This document shows positions 35,888-48,427 of a DNA stretch of 64,000 nt, one piece after another. Position 1 is the first letter of the stretch. Each line of letters begins with the position of its first letter. Both the position numbers and the translations under genes were made by a program. The notes beneath the pieces are model-generated. The model ran no database searches. It was not told the origin of the DNA and saw nothing but the letters and a program-made list of their open reading frames with translations. This DNA comes from Acinetobacter tjernbergiae DSM 14971 = CIP 107465 (GTDB lineage: Bacteria; Pseudomonadota; Gammaproteobacteria; Pseudomonadales; Moraxellaceae), in NCBI RefSeq assembly GCF_000374425.1, contig NZ_KB894356.1, forward strand, positions 124,001-188,000, given 5' to 3'.

Positions 35888-36379
35888 TTAAATACTTAAA
35901 ACTTTTTCACCACGTGCGATACCAGATACACCAGAACGTACAACTTCTAGGATGGTATTTTCAGCAAGCGCATCAATAAAACCATCAATTTTATCTGTTG
36001 TACCAGCAATCTGAATCGTATAAGTGGTTGGTGTTACATCAACGATTTGAGCACGGAAGATGTCTGCTGTACGTTTAATTTCAGCACGAGCAGCACCGAG
36101 CGCTTTGACTTTAATCAACATCAATTCACGTTCAATATGTGAACCTTCTGATAGGTCAACCACTTTAACAACTTCAACTAATTTATTGAGTTGTTTAGTG
36201 ATTTGCTCAATTTTATGATCATCACCATAAGTCGTTAGTGTTAAACGAGATAAGGTTTCATCTTCAGTTGGCGCAACATTCAATGTCTCAATGTTGTAAT
36301 TACGTTGGCTAAATAAACCAACAAGACGAGAAAGCGCACCAGCTTCATTTTCAACGAGTACAGAAATAATATGTCTCAT
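35888..36379 (-). CDS. ilvN: Acetolactate synthase small (regulatory) subunit
   Basis: 163 residues with an N-terminal ACT domain (RHIISVLVENEAGALSRLVG, LFSQRNYNIETLNVA) that binds valine for feedback control, and a C-terminal ALS_ss domain (ELMLIKVKALGAARAEIKRT). Its ATG overlaps the large-subunit stop by one base (TAATG), so the two subunits are translated in step. It is called ilvH in some annotations. Confidence 0.95.
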   Translation of the reverse strand: MRHIISVLVENEAGALSRLVGLFSQRNYNIETLNVAPTEDETLSRLTLTTYGDDHKIEQITKQLNKLVEVVKVVDLSEGSHIERELMLIKVKALGAARAEIKRTADIFRAQIVDVTPTTYTIQIAGTTDKIDGFIDALAENTILEVVRSGVSGIARGEKVLSI

Positions 36380-38103
36380 TATGTACGCTCCCCTTTACCT
36401 AACCACATATCTTGCATTGATTGACCTGCAATCAACATTGGATAAACATGTTCTGTACGGTCAACCATGACATTAATGAACACACATTTATCATTAATTG
36501 CCATCGCTTCAGCAAGTTTAGATTCCAATTCATCTGCATGATTGATTTGAATACCTACGTGACCATAAGCTTCCATCAATTTTGCAAAATCAGGTAAAGA
36601 ATCGACATAAGAGCTTGAATGACGCCCTTCATAGTTCATGTCTTGCCACTGCTTCACCATGCCTAAAGCTTGGTTATTCAAGCAAAGAATTTTCACATTT
36701 AAGCCATATTGCTTACATGTTGATAATTCTTGGATACACATCTGAATTGATGCTTCACCTGTAATACACACCACTTGTTGATCTGGGAATGCAAGCTTCG
36801 CTGCCATTGCATACGGCAAACCAACACCCATCGTGCCTAGACCACCCGAGTTAATCCATTGGCGTGGACGTTTGTATTTGTAGTAGTTTGCGCCAAACAT
36901 TTGGTGCTGACCTACGTCAGACGTAATGATCGCTTCACCATTGGTCACACGATCAAGTGCTTCAACCACTTGCTGTGGTTTCATTTCACCATTTTGAGCT
37001 GCTTCATAGCGTAAGCCATGAACTTTACGCCACTCATTAATCTGAGACCACCATTCAGCAATTGCTTCAGGATTTGGCTTAGACACATTCATCTGTTTAA
37101 GCTGAGCTAACATTTCTTGAAGAACTGGCTCAACCGCACCAACGATAGGAATGTGTGCCATGATCGTTTTAGAAATGGTCGCTGGATCTACATCAATATG
37201 AATAACTTTCGCATTCAAACAGAATTTCGCAGGGTTATTGGTTACACGGTCATCGAAACGCGCACCAATGGCCAAAATCACGTCTGCATTGTGCATCGTC
37301 ATATTGGCTTCATAAGTACCATGCATCCCTAACATACCCACAAATTGTGGATCATTACCAGGGAAAGCACCTAAGCCCATCAATGTATTGGTTACTGGAT
37401 AACCCAATAGATGTGCAAGTTCTGTCAGTAATGCAGACGCATTACCTTGAACAACACCACCACCCGTATAGATAATTGGGCGTTTAGCAGTGATCAGCTC
37501 ATCAATTGCTTTGCGAATTTGACCTGAATGTCCACGTGAAGGCGGTTGATAAGAACGCATCTTCACTTTTTCAGGATATTCGTAGGCAAATTTTTCTGCT
37601 GGATTGGTTGCATCCTTTGGAATATCAATTACAACTGGGCCTGGACGGCCAGAAGATGCGATATAGAATGCTTTCTTAATAATTGCAGGAATTTCGCTGG
37701 CATGACGCACTTGGAAACTGTGTTTTACGATTGGACGAGAAATACCAACCATATCCGTTTCTTGGAATGCATCTTCACCAATTAAATGACTCGCAACTTG
37801 ACCAGACAAAATCACCATTGGGATTGAGTCCATATAAGCTGTTGCAATTGGAGTCACAGTATTTGTTGCACCTGGACCAGAAGTCACAAGAACAACACCC
37901 GTTTTCCCTGTTACGCGCGAGTACGCATCTGCCATATGACCAGCAGCTTGCTCATGACGTACGAGGTAATGATTGATTTTGTCTTGTTGAAAAAGCGCGT
38001 CATAGATATGTAAAACTGCGCCGCCTGGATAACCAAAAACATGCTCTACGCCTTCGTCCGCGAGGGCACGAACGAGCATTTCACCACCAGATAAAAGTTC
38101 CAA
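36379..38103 (-). CDS. ilvI: Acetolactate synthase large (catalytic) subunit
   Basis: A 574-residue thiamine-diphosphate enzyme for the first common step of branched-chain amino-acid synthesis. [16 protein letters not shown] has the start of the ThDP domain and [20 protein letters not shown] the catalytic Glu; GPGATN and the late [17 protein letters not shown] and [13 protein letters not shown] are typical. The start appears to be TTG at 38103 ([10 protein letters not shown]), with AGGGTG about 11 nt upstream; no ATG fits nearby at the N-terminus. A palindrome sits 22 nt upstream. Confidence 0.95.
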   Translation of the reverse strand: MELLSGGEMLVRALADEGVEHVFGYPGGAVLHIYDALFQQDKINHYLVRHEQAAGHMADAYSRVTGKTGVVLVTSGPGATNTVTPIATAYMDSIPMVILSGQVASHLIGEDAFQETDMVGISRPIVKHSFQVRHASEIPAIIKKAFYIASSGRPGPVVIDIPKDATNPAEKFAYEYPEKVKMRSYQPPSRGHSGQIRKAIDELITAKRPIIYTGGGVVQGNASALLTELAHLLGYPVTNTLMGLGAFPGNDPQFVGMLGMHGTYEANMTMHNADVILAIGARFDDRVTNNPAKFCLNAKVIHIDVDPATISKTIMAHIPIVGAVEPVLQEMLAQLKQMNVSKPNPEAIAEWWSQINEWRKVHGLRYEAAQNGEMKPQQVVEALDRVTNGEAIITSDVGQHQMFGANYYKYKRPRQWINSGGLGTMGVGLPYAMAAKLAFPDQQVVCITGEASIQMCIQELSTCKQYGLNVKILCLNNQALGMVKQWQDMNYEGRHSSSYVDSLPDFAKLMEAYGHVGIQINHADELESKLAEAMAINDKCVFINVMVDRTEHVYPMLIAGQSMQDMWLGKGERT

Positions 38104-38611
38104 CGTGATTCACCCTAGTGTTAGTACAATTTATGGGAGACATAAATTGTATTTTCATTCATTAACTTATGCACTTTTTTAAGTGTGCGTATTCTACTCG
38201 TTTTTGCTGCAATAGGAAAAATTTTCTGACTCATCAGCCGTATAAGCTGTTATTACATCTCGAATCAAAACATGTTGGGATAAACATATTCCAAAAAATC
38301 ATTCTCTCGGCTAGAAAGAATGTCCATTGCAAGCCATGACATTTATTCGAAGGGTGATCAAATAAGCGCATATAAAACTAAAGCAAGCATTTTTGTTGCT
38401 TTCATACACAAAGTCAAGAATAAAGAAAAGGTTTTTTAAGAATAATTTTTAGCTGTTGTTTTTTTAAGCTCATATACCAAAGCAATTTGGTCGAATCAAA
38501 TGCCCATTTATCAAAAAACTATTTTCTTTTTACACAAAACTAGGCATTGTGATTTGCTGATTTAAGCACTTTGATCGAATATAGACAGCATTCTCTTGGG
38601 GAGATCAAATC
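38104..38611. other. Intergenic region with ilv promoter and DUF4124 promoter
   Basis: No coding region. It is divergent, so it holds the leftward ilvI promoter and the rightward promoter of the first DUF4124 gene. The inverted repeat at 38125-38151 is listed separately. I did not find a leader peptide rich in Val, Leu or Ile codons, so classic attenuation is not supported. Confidence 0.55.
38125..38151. promoter_or_regulatory. 11-bp perfect inverted repeat in the ilvI leader
   Basis: TACAATTTATG (38125-38135), GGAGA, CATAAATTGTA (38141-38151). It ends 22 nt from the TTG start. It could be an operator for a regulator of branched-chain amino-acid synthesis or an RNA hairpin next to the ribosome site. 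Confidence 0.5.
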
Positions 38612-38980
38612 ATGAAACCATCATATTTAAAAGCAAGTTTATATACCATCGCAACTGTAGCGCTACTCTTTTGTTCTAGCCAAAACTACGCACAGCAATA
38701 TTACAAGTGGATGGATGCAAATGGCTCGACCCATTACACCACCACACCACCACCTAAAGGGGCAAAAAGTTTAAATAAAATTTCTACTTATGGCAGTAGT
38801 CATCCAAATGTAGCTCCGCCAACAGCCCCACAAGCGCAGAATGAAATTCAGCAACCAGTAGCTCAGCAGACACAAAATACCAATCCAGCACCTGTCAATG
38901 CCACACCTCTAGCTCCTGCTGCTGCACCACCTATTCAAACACCTGTCGCAGCGCCAGTGAGAGTAAAACCAAATCTTTAA
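38612..38980 (+). CDS. DUF4124 domain-containing periplasmic protein, copy 1
   Basis: A 122-residue protein with a signal peptide (LYTIATVALLFCSSQNYA) and a DUF4124 start, QQYYKWMDANGSTHYTTTPP. The remainder is a proline- and glutamine-rich low-complexity tail (PVNATPLAPAAAPPIQTPVA). DUF4124 proteins are thought to bind cell-envelope parts, but no function is established. ATG follows GGGGAG. It is the intact member of three tandem copies. Confidence 0.75.
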   Translation: MKPSYLKASLYTIATVALLFCSSQNYAQQYYKWMDANGSTHYTTTPPPKGAKSLNKISTYGSSHPNVAPPTAPQAQNEIQQPVAQQTQNTNPAPVNATPLAPAAAPPIQTPVAAPVRVKPNL

Positions 38981-39056
38981 GCTGTTTTAGTCGGTTCAAA
39001 CAAGGTGACTATTTTAGATTTGTCACCTTTTATTCACTAACTACCTAAAAATTCTT

Positions 39057-39407
39057 ATGATAAATAAAAAATTATAGCAATATTACCTGACTATTTGTGG
39101 CTTCTTATTGTTTGGTATTACCCTTAGTCATGCTCAAGATTTCTATAAATGGATTGATAAAAATGGAACAACTCATTATACGGTCACTCAACCACCCACC
39201 TCAGCTAAAAAAATTGATACAGTTACAACTTATGGTGAAAAAATAAATTCTGAAAATATTCCTCAGAAATCTAGAAAAAACAATCTCCAATCTCGAAATA
39301 CAGATGAACCAAAAACAATTGGAGATACTTTTACAATCGTCACCACAAATGGATTTTTAGAAATACCCCCATTAAAGGATGGCGAATCGATAACCTTCAA
39401 TAAATAA
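39057..39407 (+). pseudogene. DUF4124 gene, copy 2, with TAG at codon 7
   Basis: ATG 39057 starts MINKKL, followed by TAG (39075-39077). The same frame then gives QYYLTICGFLLFGITLSHA, a signal peptide, and the DUF4124 start QDFYKWIDKNGTTHYTVTQP. The natural protein of about 116 residues is therefore cut in its signal peptide. TTG 39108 could restart, but it would drop most of the hydrophobic region. Other than the stop the frame is intact to 39407. Confidence 0.7.
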
Positions 39408-39451
39408 TCGATAGAAAGCTACAATTTTCTATCTAATATCCAAGTGATAAA

Positions 39452-39922
39452 ATGTATATGAAAATTTCAAATCCAAAGCTTTATTCTGTAATCATATTAA
39501 TATTATCTATTTACCCAGCTACAAGCCATACGCAAGATTTCTATAAATGGACAGATGCAAATGGCTCAACACATTACACGGTCAATCCACCTCCGAATCA
39601 TGTAAAAAAACTGGGTTCAATATCGACTTATCAGAATTCAAATGGTCAACCCAGCCAAATATCTAAACGACAGCAAACTCATCAAAATCCTTCTCAATCC
39701 TCATTTCCAGTAGCTCCAAAAGATGAACTTACAGCAAAAGAACGGGCTGAAATTGAAGCAAAAGTACGAAAAGGAATGTAAGATTACTCTAAGAAGAAAC
39801 GCACCAATCCTTATATAGATATGTTCGGTTCACTGACGGAACAAGATCTTAGATCCTCTTTAGAATCAGAATATCTCCAGAAAAAAGAGAAGTTAGCAAA
39901 TTCAAGAGTATCAAATCGATAA
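39452..39922 (+). pseudogene. DUF4124 gene, copy 3, with TAA at codon 110
   Basis: ATG 39452 (or 39458) begins a signal peptide (SVIILILSIYPATSHT) and the domain QDFYKWTDANGSTHYTVNPP. The frame is stopped by TAA at 39779-39781 but continues unbroken for 46 codons (DYSKKKRTNPYIDMFGSL, EQDLRSSLESEYLQKKEKL) to TAA at 39920. That tail is coherent protein sequence, so the stop looks like a recent nonsense mutation. The 109-residue product keeps the whole DUF4124 domain and may still work. Confidence 0.7.
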
Positions 39923-39966
39923 AAGTATCTAATTTATAACTATTGATACTCGAAACCAGAAGATAA

Positions 39967-42681
<2,715 letters not shown>

Positions 42682-42769
42682 TAATTCTTTCTAACCTCTC
42701 TTAAACATAAGAGAGGTTTTAATCCTCTACCAAAGAGGAATTAGAATAGATTTGATTAGAGGAATAAAT

Positions 42770-43279
42770 ATGCACTTAGCACAACGTTTAGCTGCTATCG
42801 TTTTAACTTTAGGTCTAAGTGCAGGCTTAGTTGGCTGTGGCTTTCATTTAAAGGGAAGCTATCCAACGGCAACACCATTGGTTTATAACAAACTCACTTT
42901 GGTTTTACCTGACAATACGGATGAACTCGAAAATCGTTTAAGTATCTATCTCAGTGCTACAGGCGTACAACTCAGTAATGCCAATGATGCCTATGTACTT
43001 CGTATTTTAGATTACACTCCTCGCCGCCAGTTACTCAATGGTAAATTGACTGAAGTGCTATTGCGTTTAACTGTGACTTTCCAAATCGAAGATCGCCAAG
43101 GTAATAAAATTACTGAACCACGTACACTCACCGCATCACGTACTTACCAATATGATGTAGCAACAGTAAACACCGACAACCAACAAGAAGCTTATTTGAA
43201 TCGCATCGTGATTGATGATATTGCTCAGCAAATTACGCGTCAAATTGCAGCTAATCGTTTACCCAAAGCTCAACCATAA
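42770..43279 (+). CDS. lptE: LPS-assembly lipoprotein LptE
   Basis: A 169-residue outer-membrane lipoprotein that plugs LptD for lipooligosaccharide export. The signal is LAAIVLTLGLSAGLVGC with lipobox LVGC, followed by GFHLKGSYP, the hallmark start of LptE (RlpB). ATG 42770 is preferred over 42752 because AGAGGA lies just before it and the signal is then normal. It is about 90 bp after leuS and 9 bp before holA. Confidence 0.92.
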   Translation: MHLAQRLAAIVLTLGLSAGLVGCGFHLKGSYPTATPLVYNKLTLVLPDNTDELENRLSIYLSATGVQLSNANDAYVLRILDYTPRRQLLNGKLTEVLLRLTVTFQIEDRQGNKITEPRTLTASRTYQYDVATVNTDNQQEAYLNRIVIDDIAQQITRQIAANRLPKAQP

Positions 43280-43288
43280 TTACCTTTT

Positions 43289-44278
43289 ATGAAGTTAGAT
43301 TATGTTCAAGCATTAAAACGTATCAATGAAGCCCGTGGTGCATGGATCATTCATGGGCAAGAACCTTTGCTTGAGCAAAATCTACTTGATGCATTCCGTA
43401 AAAGTTGGCAACAACAAGAAGTTGAACGTCAGCGTCATGACATTAGCAGTGTTAATGACTGGAAGAATGTCTTTAATGCGCTGAATAGTTTATCGCTATT
43501 TTCACAACAACTCGCCATTGAAGTACATGGAAATATCAAGCCCGATGCCAACGGCTTAAAACTGCTTAAAAGTTATATTCAACATAATGAACATAACTTA
43601 TTGCTGATCGTTTTACCGAAACAAGACAGCAGTAGTTTAAAATCTGCCTTTTTTCAAGTCGTCGAAGCAAATGGTGTGGTTGTGCAACTTGCAGCAGCGT
43701 ATCCACAAGACCGTCAACGCATTTTGGCAATCGAAGCAGAAAAATTGGGAATTCAGCTAAATCATGATGCTTGGCAATGGCTCATGCAGCATCATGAACA
43801 TAATTTACTCGCAGCTAAAAATAGTTTGATGCGTGTAGCAGATACCTTTCCTGACATTCAACAAATCCAGATCGAACAACTCTATGCCTGCTTACAAGAT
43901 CAATCTCGTTACACGACTTATGATCTCAGCGATGCCCTACTCACGGGTAACTTGGCGCAATCCATTAAGATTTATCAATACTTGATTGCCGCAGGTGAAC
44001 CTGACAGTCTAATTTTGTGGACACTGAATAAAGAAATGCGTCTCCTCATGCAGTTATTTGAGCAGCCACACAATGCGATACAAATTGGTATTTGGAAAAC
44101 CAAAGTTTCACAATATCAACAAGCCTTACGTCGCCTAAATCCAAGACAATTCTTGCTTTGGCCTGAGCTATTGTTACGCATAGATGCTGCAATTAAAGGG
44201 ATGTCTAAAGAAAACTCAGAGCATCTTATGCTACAGGCGGTCGGAGAATTATGCGGGAAAAGATTATTCTTAACTTAA
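43289..44278 (+). CDS. holA: DNA polymerase III subunit delta
   Basis: A 329-residue clamp-loader subunit that opens the beta clamp. Signs are AWIIHGQEPLLEQNLLDAFR at the start (the degenerate P-loop region), LSLFSQQLAIEVHG, and the C-terminal collar part (DLSDALLTGNLAQSIKIYQ, GEPDSLILWTLNKEMRLL). It ends in a 4-bp overlap with a convergent unknown gene. Intact. Confidence 0.93.
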   Translation: MKLDYVQALKRINEARGAWIIHGQEPLLEQNLLDAFRKSWQQQEVERQRHDISSVNDWKNVFNALNSLSLFSQQLAIEVHGNIKPDANGLKLLKSYIQHNEHNLLLIVLPKQDSSSLKSAFFQVVEANGVVVQLAAAYPQDRQRILAIEAEKLGIQLNHDAWQWLMQHHEHNLLAAKNSLMRVADTFPDIQQIQIEQLYACLQDQSRYTTYDLSDALLTGNLAQSIKIYQYLIAAGEPDSLILWTLNKEMRLLMQLFEQPHNAIQIGIWKTKVSQYQQALRRLNPRQFLLWPELLLRIDAAIKGMSKENSEHLMLQAVGELCGKRLFLT

Positions 44279-44679
44279 AAGTTCTCTGCCCATTTCTCCC
44301 AAAACCCATCTCCATCATGATGTTTATTCTTCATAGCTTTTTCTAAAGGCACATAACAAAAAAGTAAACCTTTAATTTTCATACGACCATCTGCATATTC
44401 TAAATATTCACTTAATTTTTGATATTCGGTTAAGGATTCATCATAAGCAATATCAATATAAAGCTGACCTCGATAGGATTCTATTGAATTCTCACTTGCA
44501 AAACCCCCACATTCTTCATAGAAAATACTATTTTGCTGAAGCCAATGAATAAATCTCGTTCTTGCTTTCCATTTTTCATAATTATCACTGGAGTAAAATT
44601 TACTATCAAACTGCACATATAAAACATCTCTTTGTTTTTCTCTTGCAATTTTATCTATATGTTTAATCAAGTGTGGCAT
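44275..44679 (-). CDS. Hypothetical protein
   Basis: A 134-residue soluble protein, mixed alpha/beta, rich in aromatic residues (VLYVQFDSKFYSSDNYEKW, GQLYIDIAYDESLTEYQKL, GDGFWEKWAENF). I do not recognise a family. It is convergent with holA (4-bp overlap) and follows two other unknown genes on the same strand, with a 24-bp gap to the first, so the three may form an operon. AT content is higher than in the leuS-holA block, which suggests a later arrival. Confidence 0.55.
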   Translation of the reverse strand: MPHLIKHIDKIAREKQRDVLYVQFDSKFYSSDNYEKWKARTRFIHWLQQNSIFYEECGGFASENSIESYRGQLYIDIAYDESLTEYQKLSEYLEYADGRMKIKGLLFCYVPLEKAMKNKHHDGDGFWEKWAENF

Positions 44680-44703
44680 AAACTAATTCCAGAATCTTTA
44701 AAA

Positions 44704-45480
44704 TTATAAATAAATCAAACGCAACTGAAAAACTCTATCTTTTACATCATCACATAAATAAGGATTATCTGCCAAAAAAGAGATAATTAATTTATCATCC
44801 TGATCAAGTAATGCATATTGTATTTCTTCTTGTAAATTAGGCTGTCTTGCTAATTTAATATGAGAACTCAAAGTCTGAGATAGAAAGAGCTGCCATTGTT
44901 CTTCCTCGCTCAATAGAACATCGGAATCAAATAGAGTAGCTGATTCAACGCCACACTCTTCTTCCTCGATATTATCTATTGTTGTTCTGTGCCGCAGAAA
45001 ATTACGCGGTAAATAATTTTCTATTTCGCTAAAAATATCTGATGAGGTACTTGGATTTTTAGCTAACATTTTATACAAATACGTTTCATCAAATGTATCT
45101 TGAATTGGGTATGTTAATAACTTCCGTTGTACGATTTCTGAGATACTAGGATTTTTAACTAATGCCCAAATCACCATAATTTCTATACCACCGTGTTCGA
45201 TAGCATAATCAATTAATTGCAGTTGGATATTTTCAATAACACCTAAATTCTCCGCTAAATTTCGACGTACAACCATATTCTGCTTTAATAACAATTGTTG
45301 AACTTGTTCATCTAAATTTGGATTTTTTGCCAAAATCATGGCAATACTTGGTTCACGTACCGCCCGATTTCGCCAACCGTCTTGATAAGTTGCTAATTGA
45401 AATTGCTCAGCTATGGTTAAGTTAGGATTTTGAGCTAAAGATAATAATTCAAGTCGAGTTTTTTCAATTAGCATTTTCAT
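44704..45480 (-). CDS. Leucine-rich-repeat-variant-like hypothetical protein
   Basis: A 258-residue protein built of repeats with the pattern A-x-NPN/S followed by two short helices: LAQNPNLTIAEQF, LAKNPNLDEQVQQLL, LVKNPSISEIVQRKLL, LAKNPSTSSDIF, LARQPNLQEEIQYAL, LADNPYLCDDV. This is the leucine-rich repeat variant (LRV) or HEAT-like style, used for protein binding. An acidic insert (NIEEEECGVES) lies near 170. It starts 2 bp after the next gene upstream, so both are co-translated. Function unknown. Confidence 0.6.
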   Translation of the reverse strand: MKMLIEKTRLELLSLAQNPNLTIAEQFQLATYQDGWRNRAVREPSIAMILAKNPNLDEQVQQLLLKQNMVVRRNLAENLGVIENIQLQLIDYAIEHGGIEIMVIWALVKNPSISEIVQRKLLTYPIQDTFDETYLYKMLAKNPSTSSDIFSEIENYLPRNFLRHRTTIDNIEEEECGVESATLFDSDVLLSEEEQWQLFLSQTLSSHIKLARQPNLQEEIQYALLDQDDKLIISFLADNPYLCDDVKDRVFQLRLIYL

Positions 45481-45482
45481 CG

Positions 45483-46016
45483 CTATTGTTCCACATAGTC
45501 TTTGAACAATTGTACGGCTTCATCTTTATTAAACGTTCTGACTTCTTCATCCAAATCAGGGAAAGCGATTCTGTAATAAACCCCTGAACTCTCATTTTCA
45601 CTCTCTTGAGTTGCTGATAAATAAATCGATCTTTTCCAACCTAATTTACGGTATGAAATATAATATTGAGCAACAACATCACCTCGTATCATATCACCAC
45701 CTATTTTCACCCCATTTTTAACATGATTATTCTCAAATCTCATCCAGTTATTTTCAATAGTAATTTGGTGCATAAGTTCTTCGACTTTTTCACGAATAGG
45801 TTTTATAAAACGTATTTTATATGCCTTATTTCCCAAAGTACGCAAACCATCTTTAGCCGATAACTGTATAACTTTACAATTCTGCATACGTTCCTCACTA
45901 ATATCCCGTTTTTTCATTTCTGTTTCAGCATTCTTATATAATACTTCAAGTGCTTTGTGATCATATTTTCCATCTTCAATATCTTTGACAATTTTCCAAG
46001 TACGTTCATTGTTCAT
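45483..46016 (-). CDS. Hypothetical protein upstream of the repeat protein
   Basis: A 177-residue soluble protein with a helical N-terminus (YDHKALEVLYKNAETEMKKR) and a strand-rich second half (VAQYYISYRKLGWKRSIYLS, GVYYRIAFPDLDEEVRTF). No known motif, signal or membrane segment. It is the first gene of a likely three-gene leftward operon ending at 44275. The close coupling to a repeat protein suggests the products interact (inference). Confidence 0.5.
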   Translation of the reverse strand: MNNERTWKIVKDIEDGKYDHKALEVLYKNAETEMKKRDISEERMQNCKVIQLSAKDGLRTLGNKAYKIRFIKPIREKVEELMHQITIENNWMRFENNHVKNGVKIGGDMIRGDVVAQYYISYRKLGWKRSIYLSATQESENESSGVYYRIAFPDLDEEVRTFNKDEAVQLFKDYVEQ

Positions 46017-46065
46017 GTATAAATCTCCAAAATTTAATAAATTAAAAACATTAGTAACCGCGACT

Positions 46066-46452
46066 CTATAAGCGTGGAGGATTTTTTGCAGTTTGACAAT
46101 TCATTACTGCTGCTCTATTCCATGATCTATATCCTTGCTCATGTCCTTCATTCAGGAACATTTCACTGATCATTGACGATTGCAAACATAAGTCCACCAG
46201 AGATGCACCATTATTTCGCATGATGTTATATTTCTTGATTTCATTATTCACAGCACGGCTTGCACCCTGCGCGTCACCGCCACTTTGAGTAAAAGCTTTA
46301 CTCCTTTCCACTCTCACATTTTCCAAACCTTCAAATAATGCCTTACCATTACGCATCATTTTTTCTTCAGCTGTTTCTGCATAAGCACAAGTAATCAATA
46401 AGCAACTACTAAAGGCATACACAAAACTCGTTTTTATAAATTGATTTAACAT
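46066..46452 (-). CDS. Secreted hypothetical protein
   Basis: 128 residues from ATG 46452, behind GGAGAAAAA (a longer frame from 46473 lacks this). The signal FVYAFSSCLLITCAYAETAE is likely cleaved at AYA. The mature part is helical with few cysteines (LVDLCLQSS, VMNCQTAKN). No family is recognised. It is separated from the next leftward gene by about 50 bp, but its product is periplasmic while that one is cytosolic. Confidence 0.55.
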   Translation of the reverse strand: MLNQFIKTSFVYAFSSCLLITCAYAETAEEKMMRNGKALFEGLENVRVERSKAFTQSGGDAQGASRAVNNEIKKYNIMRNNGASLVDLCLQSSMISEMFLNEGHEQGYRSWNRAAVMNCQTAKNPPRL

Positions 46453-46723
46453 AGTTTTTCTCCAGTGGCTCATTCCTGCTTATTAATAGCAAAGTTACAT
46501 CAGACCTTTAATGCAGGAGTAAATTTGCCTTATGAAGCTATCATACTTAAATGTCAAAATAGTTTCAATATTAAAATTAAATACTTTAAATATAGTTTTT
46601 AATTTAAACACAAATACTTTTAACATAAAATCAAGTCACATTAAAATTAAAGAAACATTTAACAATTTTAAGCGTAGAATAAGTTACCATATCATTCATG
46701 CCGATATCCTTTAGAGAAGATCA

Positions 46724-47269
46724 ATGTCAACCAGCTCATCGTTACCTAAAAATATTGTTATCATATTTTCAGGAGAAAACTTAGAAACGATTAGACAACA
46801 AGGTGGCACGGGTGATTGGATTTTAAATACTAATAATTTTATAAATGTCGAATATGTATTGATTATTCGTAATTTAAAAAATGAACTTGCTGATAAGTCA
46901 GATGGATATGAACATGGTCAAGCATTTATTCTAGGTAAGTTTCAGGCGATTAAACCTAAAGCAACATCAGATCGGAAAATTATTCAAATTTCAGAATTTA
47001 TCCAACTTCCACATCAAGAATCATTTAAAAATGCCTGGACGAAATTAACATCAGGACAACGCAATCCTATTACCTATAAAAACTCTAGTGAAGTGCTAGA
47101 GAAAATTAAGCTGAATCTAGATAACCCTGAATTTAAATGGCAAAAAATGCAACCAGCCGAAGAAGAAATAAATCTCTCTCTTGCTGATATTATCAACGAA
47201 GCCCGTAACAAAATTGCGAAAGCTGCCAATGTTGATAAAAGTAAAGTCAATATTCAAATTTCTTTTTAG
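46724..47269 (+). CDS. Hypothetical protein
   Basis: 181 residues; ATG 46724 follows AGAGAAG. A strand-rich start (NIVIIFSGENLETIRQQGGT) is followed by a region with KNAWTKLTSGQRNP and a helical end (LADIINEARNKIAKAANVDK). No family is recognised. The gene and its upstream region (46530-46720) are much richer in A and T than the core genes, which suggests transfer. A strong terminator follows. Confidence 0.5.
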   Translation: MSTSSSLPKNIVIIFSGENLETIRQQGGTGDWILNTNNFINVEYVLIIRNLKNELADKSDGYEHGQAFILGKFQAIKPKATSDRKIIQISEFIQLPHQESFKNAWTKLTSGQRNPITYKNSSEVLEKIKLNLDNPEFKWQKMQPAEEEINLSLADIINEARNKIAKAANVDKSKVNIQISF

Positions 47270-47380
47270 TTCTAAAGCTATATGTTGTTTATTCTGCTTA
47301 CTTCTATTGAGAAAAATAAAATTTTGATTTTTAAAATTAAATAAACTAATGATTTTTATAAGTGTTTTTATAATTTTGTA

Positions 47381-47415
47381 AAAAATGGGGGAGTAGAATT
47401 TCTCCCCCATTTTTT
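47381..47415 (+). terminator. Rho-independent terminator
   Basis: GGGGGAG (47387-47393) pairs with CTCCCCC (47402-47408), with A run before and T run after. It ends the gene at 46724 and may also act leftward. Confidence 0.85.
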
Positions 47416-47474
47416 AATATCGACTTTAAATATTCATAAGCAATTAAGAATAACTGACCTTAAGCATCAATGAG

Positions 47475-47924
47475 TTAGCTAAATATACGAGAGAACCAGC
47501 TCTTTCCTTTGGTTTCTTCTTGGGTGCGTAAATATCGAATCATATTGTCACGCACAGCATCGACATAATCCTGATCATCGTGCTGTATATGATTAATCAA
47601 CCACTTGGACAGAAGTCGATATAGGTCATTTTCAACTGCCTCGCCTTTTTCAAAGCGCTGACGATACTCATTTAGTCTTTTGACAAATAAATCATGTATA
47701 CCTTTATGCGAAGGTAAATATTGATAATTGACCTGCATTAATAAATTTTCTTCAAAGCTAAAATGTGATTGCGTGTAATCAATCAGATCTTCCAATACTT
47801 CTTGGATTTTAGAGCGATGACCACTCACCCGAATTTCTTCTAATCTATTGATATAATCCAATATTTGACGATGCTGATGATCAATCACATCAATACCGAT
47901 ATTAAAGCTTTCTTGCCATTCCAT
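47475..47924 (-). CDS. Bacteriohemerythrin
   Basis: A 149-residue four-helix oxygen-binding protein with a di-iron site. The iron ligands are recognisable in order: DVIDHQHRQIL (His), TQSHFSFEENLL (His and Glu), LPSHKGIHDLF (two His), and LINHIQHDDQDY (His and Asp). It could store or sense oxygen or NO. It stands alone, followed on its left by the terminator at 47381. Length and ligands are complete. Confidence 0.93.
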   Translation of the reverse strand: MEWQESFNIGIDVIDHQHRQILDYINRLEEIRVSGHRSKIQEVLEDLIDYTQSHFSFEENLLMQVNYQYLPSHKGIHDLFVKRLNEYRQRFEKGEAVENDLYRLLSKWLINHIQHDDQDYVDAVRDNMIRYLRTQEETKGKSWFSRIFS

Positions 47925-48427
47925 TTTATTTCCCCTGTGAATTTTCCTGTTAAATCACTTGTACTTATTGGCATATTTCTTATGATTTTATTACTTAGAT
48001 TAAAACCATAAAAAAAATATGGAATTAGATCTTACAATTTTTACAACCTTAAATCCATAAAAAAATTAAGGTTTTATTAAATTTATTTACCTTACATTAA
48101 AATAAACATAAGTAAATGAAATTTATAATTATTATTTTATAAACAACTATTTTAATAAAAATATGGGAAGGCTGAGACAGTTAAATCAGAGACGTCACTC
48201 TTTTTTTAATGAATGATGTAATTCAACCCACTTTCATTTAAATACGTAAACGTGATCTTTTTCTAAATCAAGATCATCTCATCTATAGAACTCAAGAAGT
48301 CATCAATCACCGTTAAATCAATCATCATCGGCAAGTCATGATTTGCTCAAAATTTCTCAATTTTTAGGGTAAATTATGCTGAGATAATCTCAATACACCA
48401 CGATGACAGAGGATAAGAATACGGATC
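47925..48427. other. AT-rich intergenic region before the sirtuin gene
   Basis: About 500 bp without a gene. It holds the divergent promoters of the hemerythrin (left) and Sir2 (right) genes. The stretch 47995-48140 is extremely AT-rich. No repeat or RNA family is recognised. Confidence 0.5.

Noticed and set aside
46532..46714. A rightward 60-codon frame (MKLSYLNVKIVSILKLN...) before the gene at 46724
   Set aside because: Composition is only AT-rich Asn/Lys/Ile/Phe runs, without a ribosome site; likely promoter DNA.
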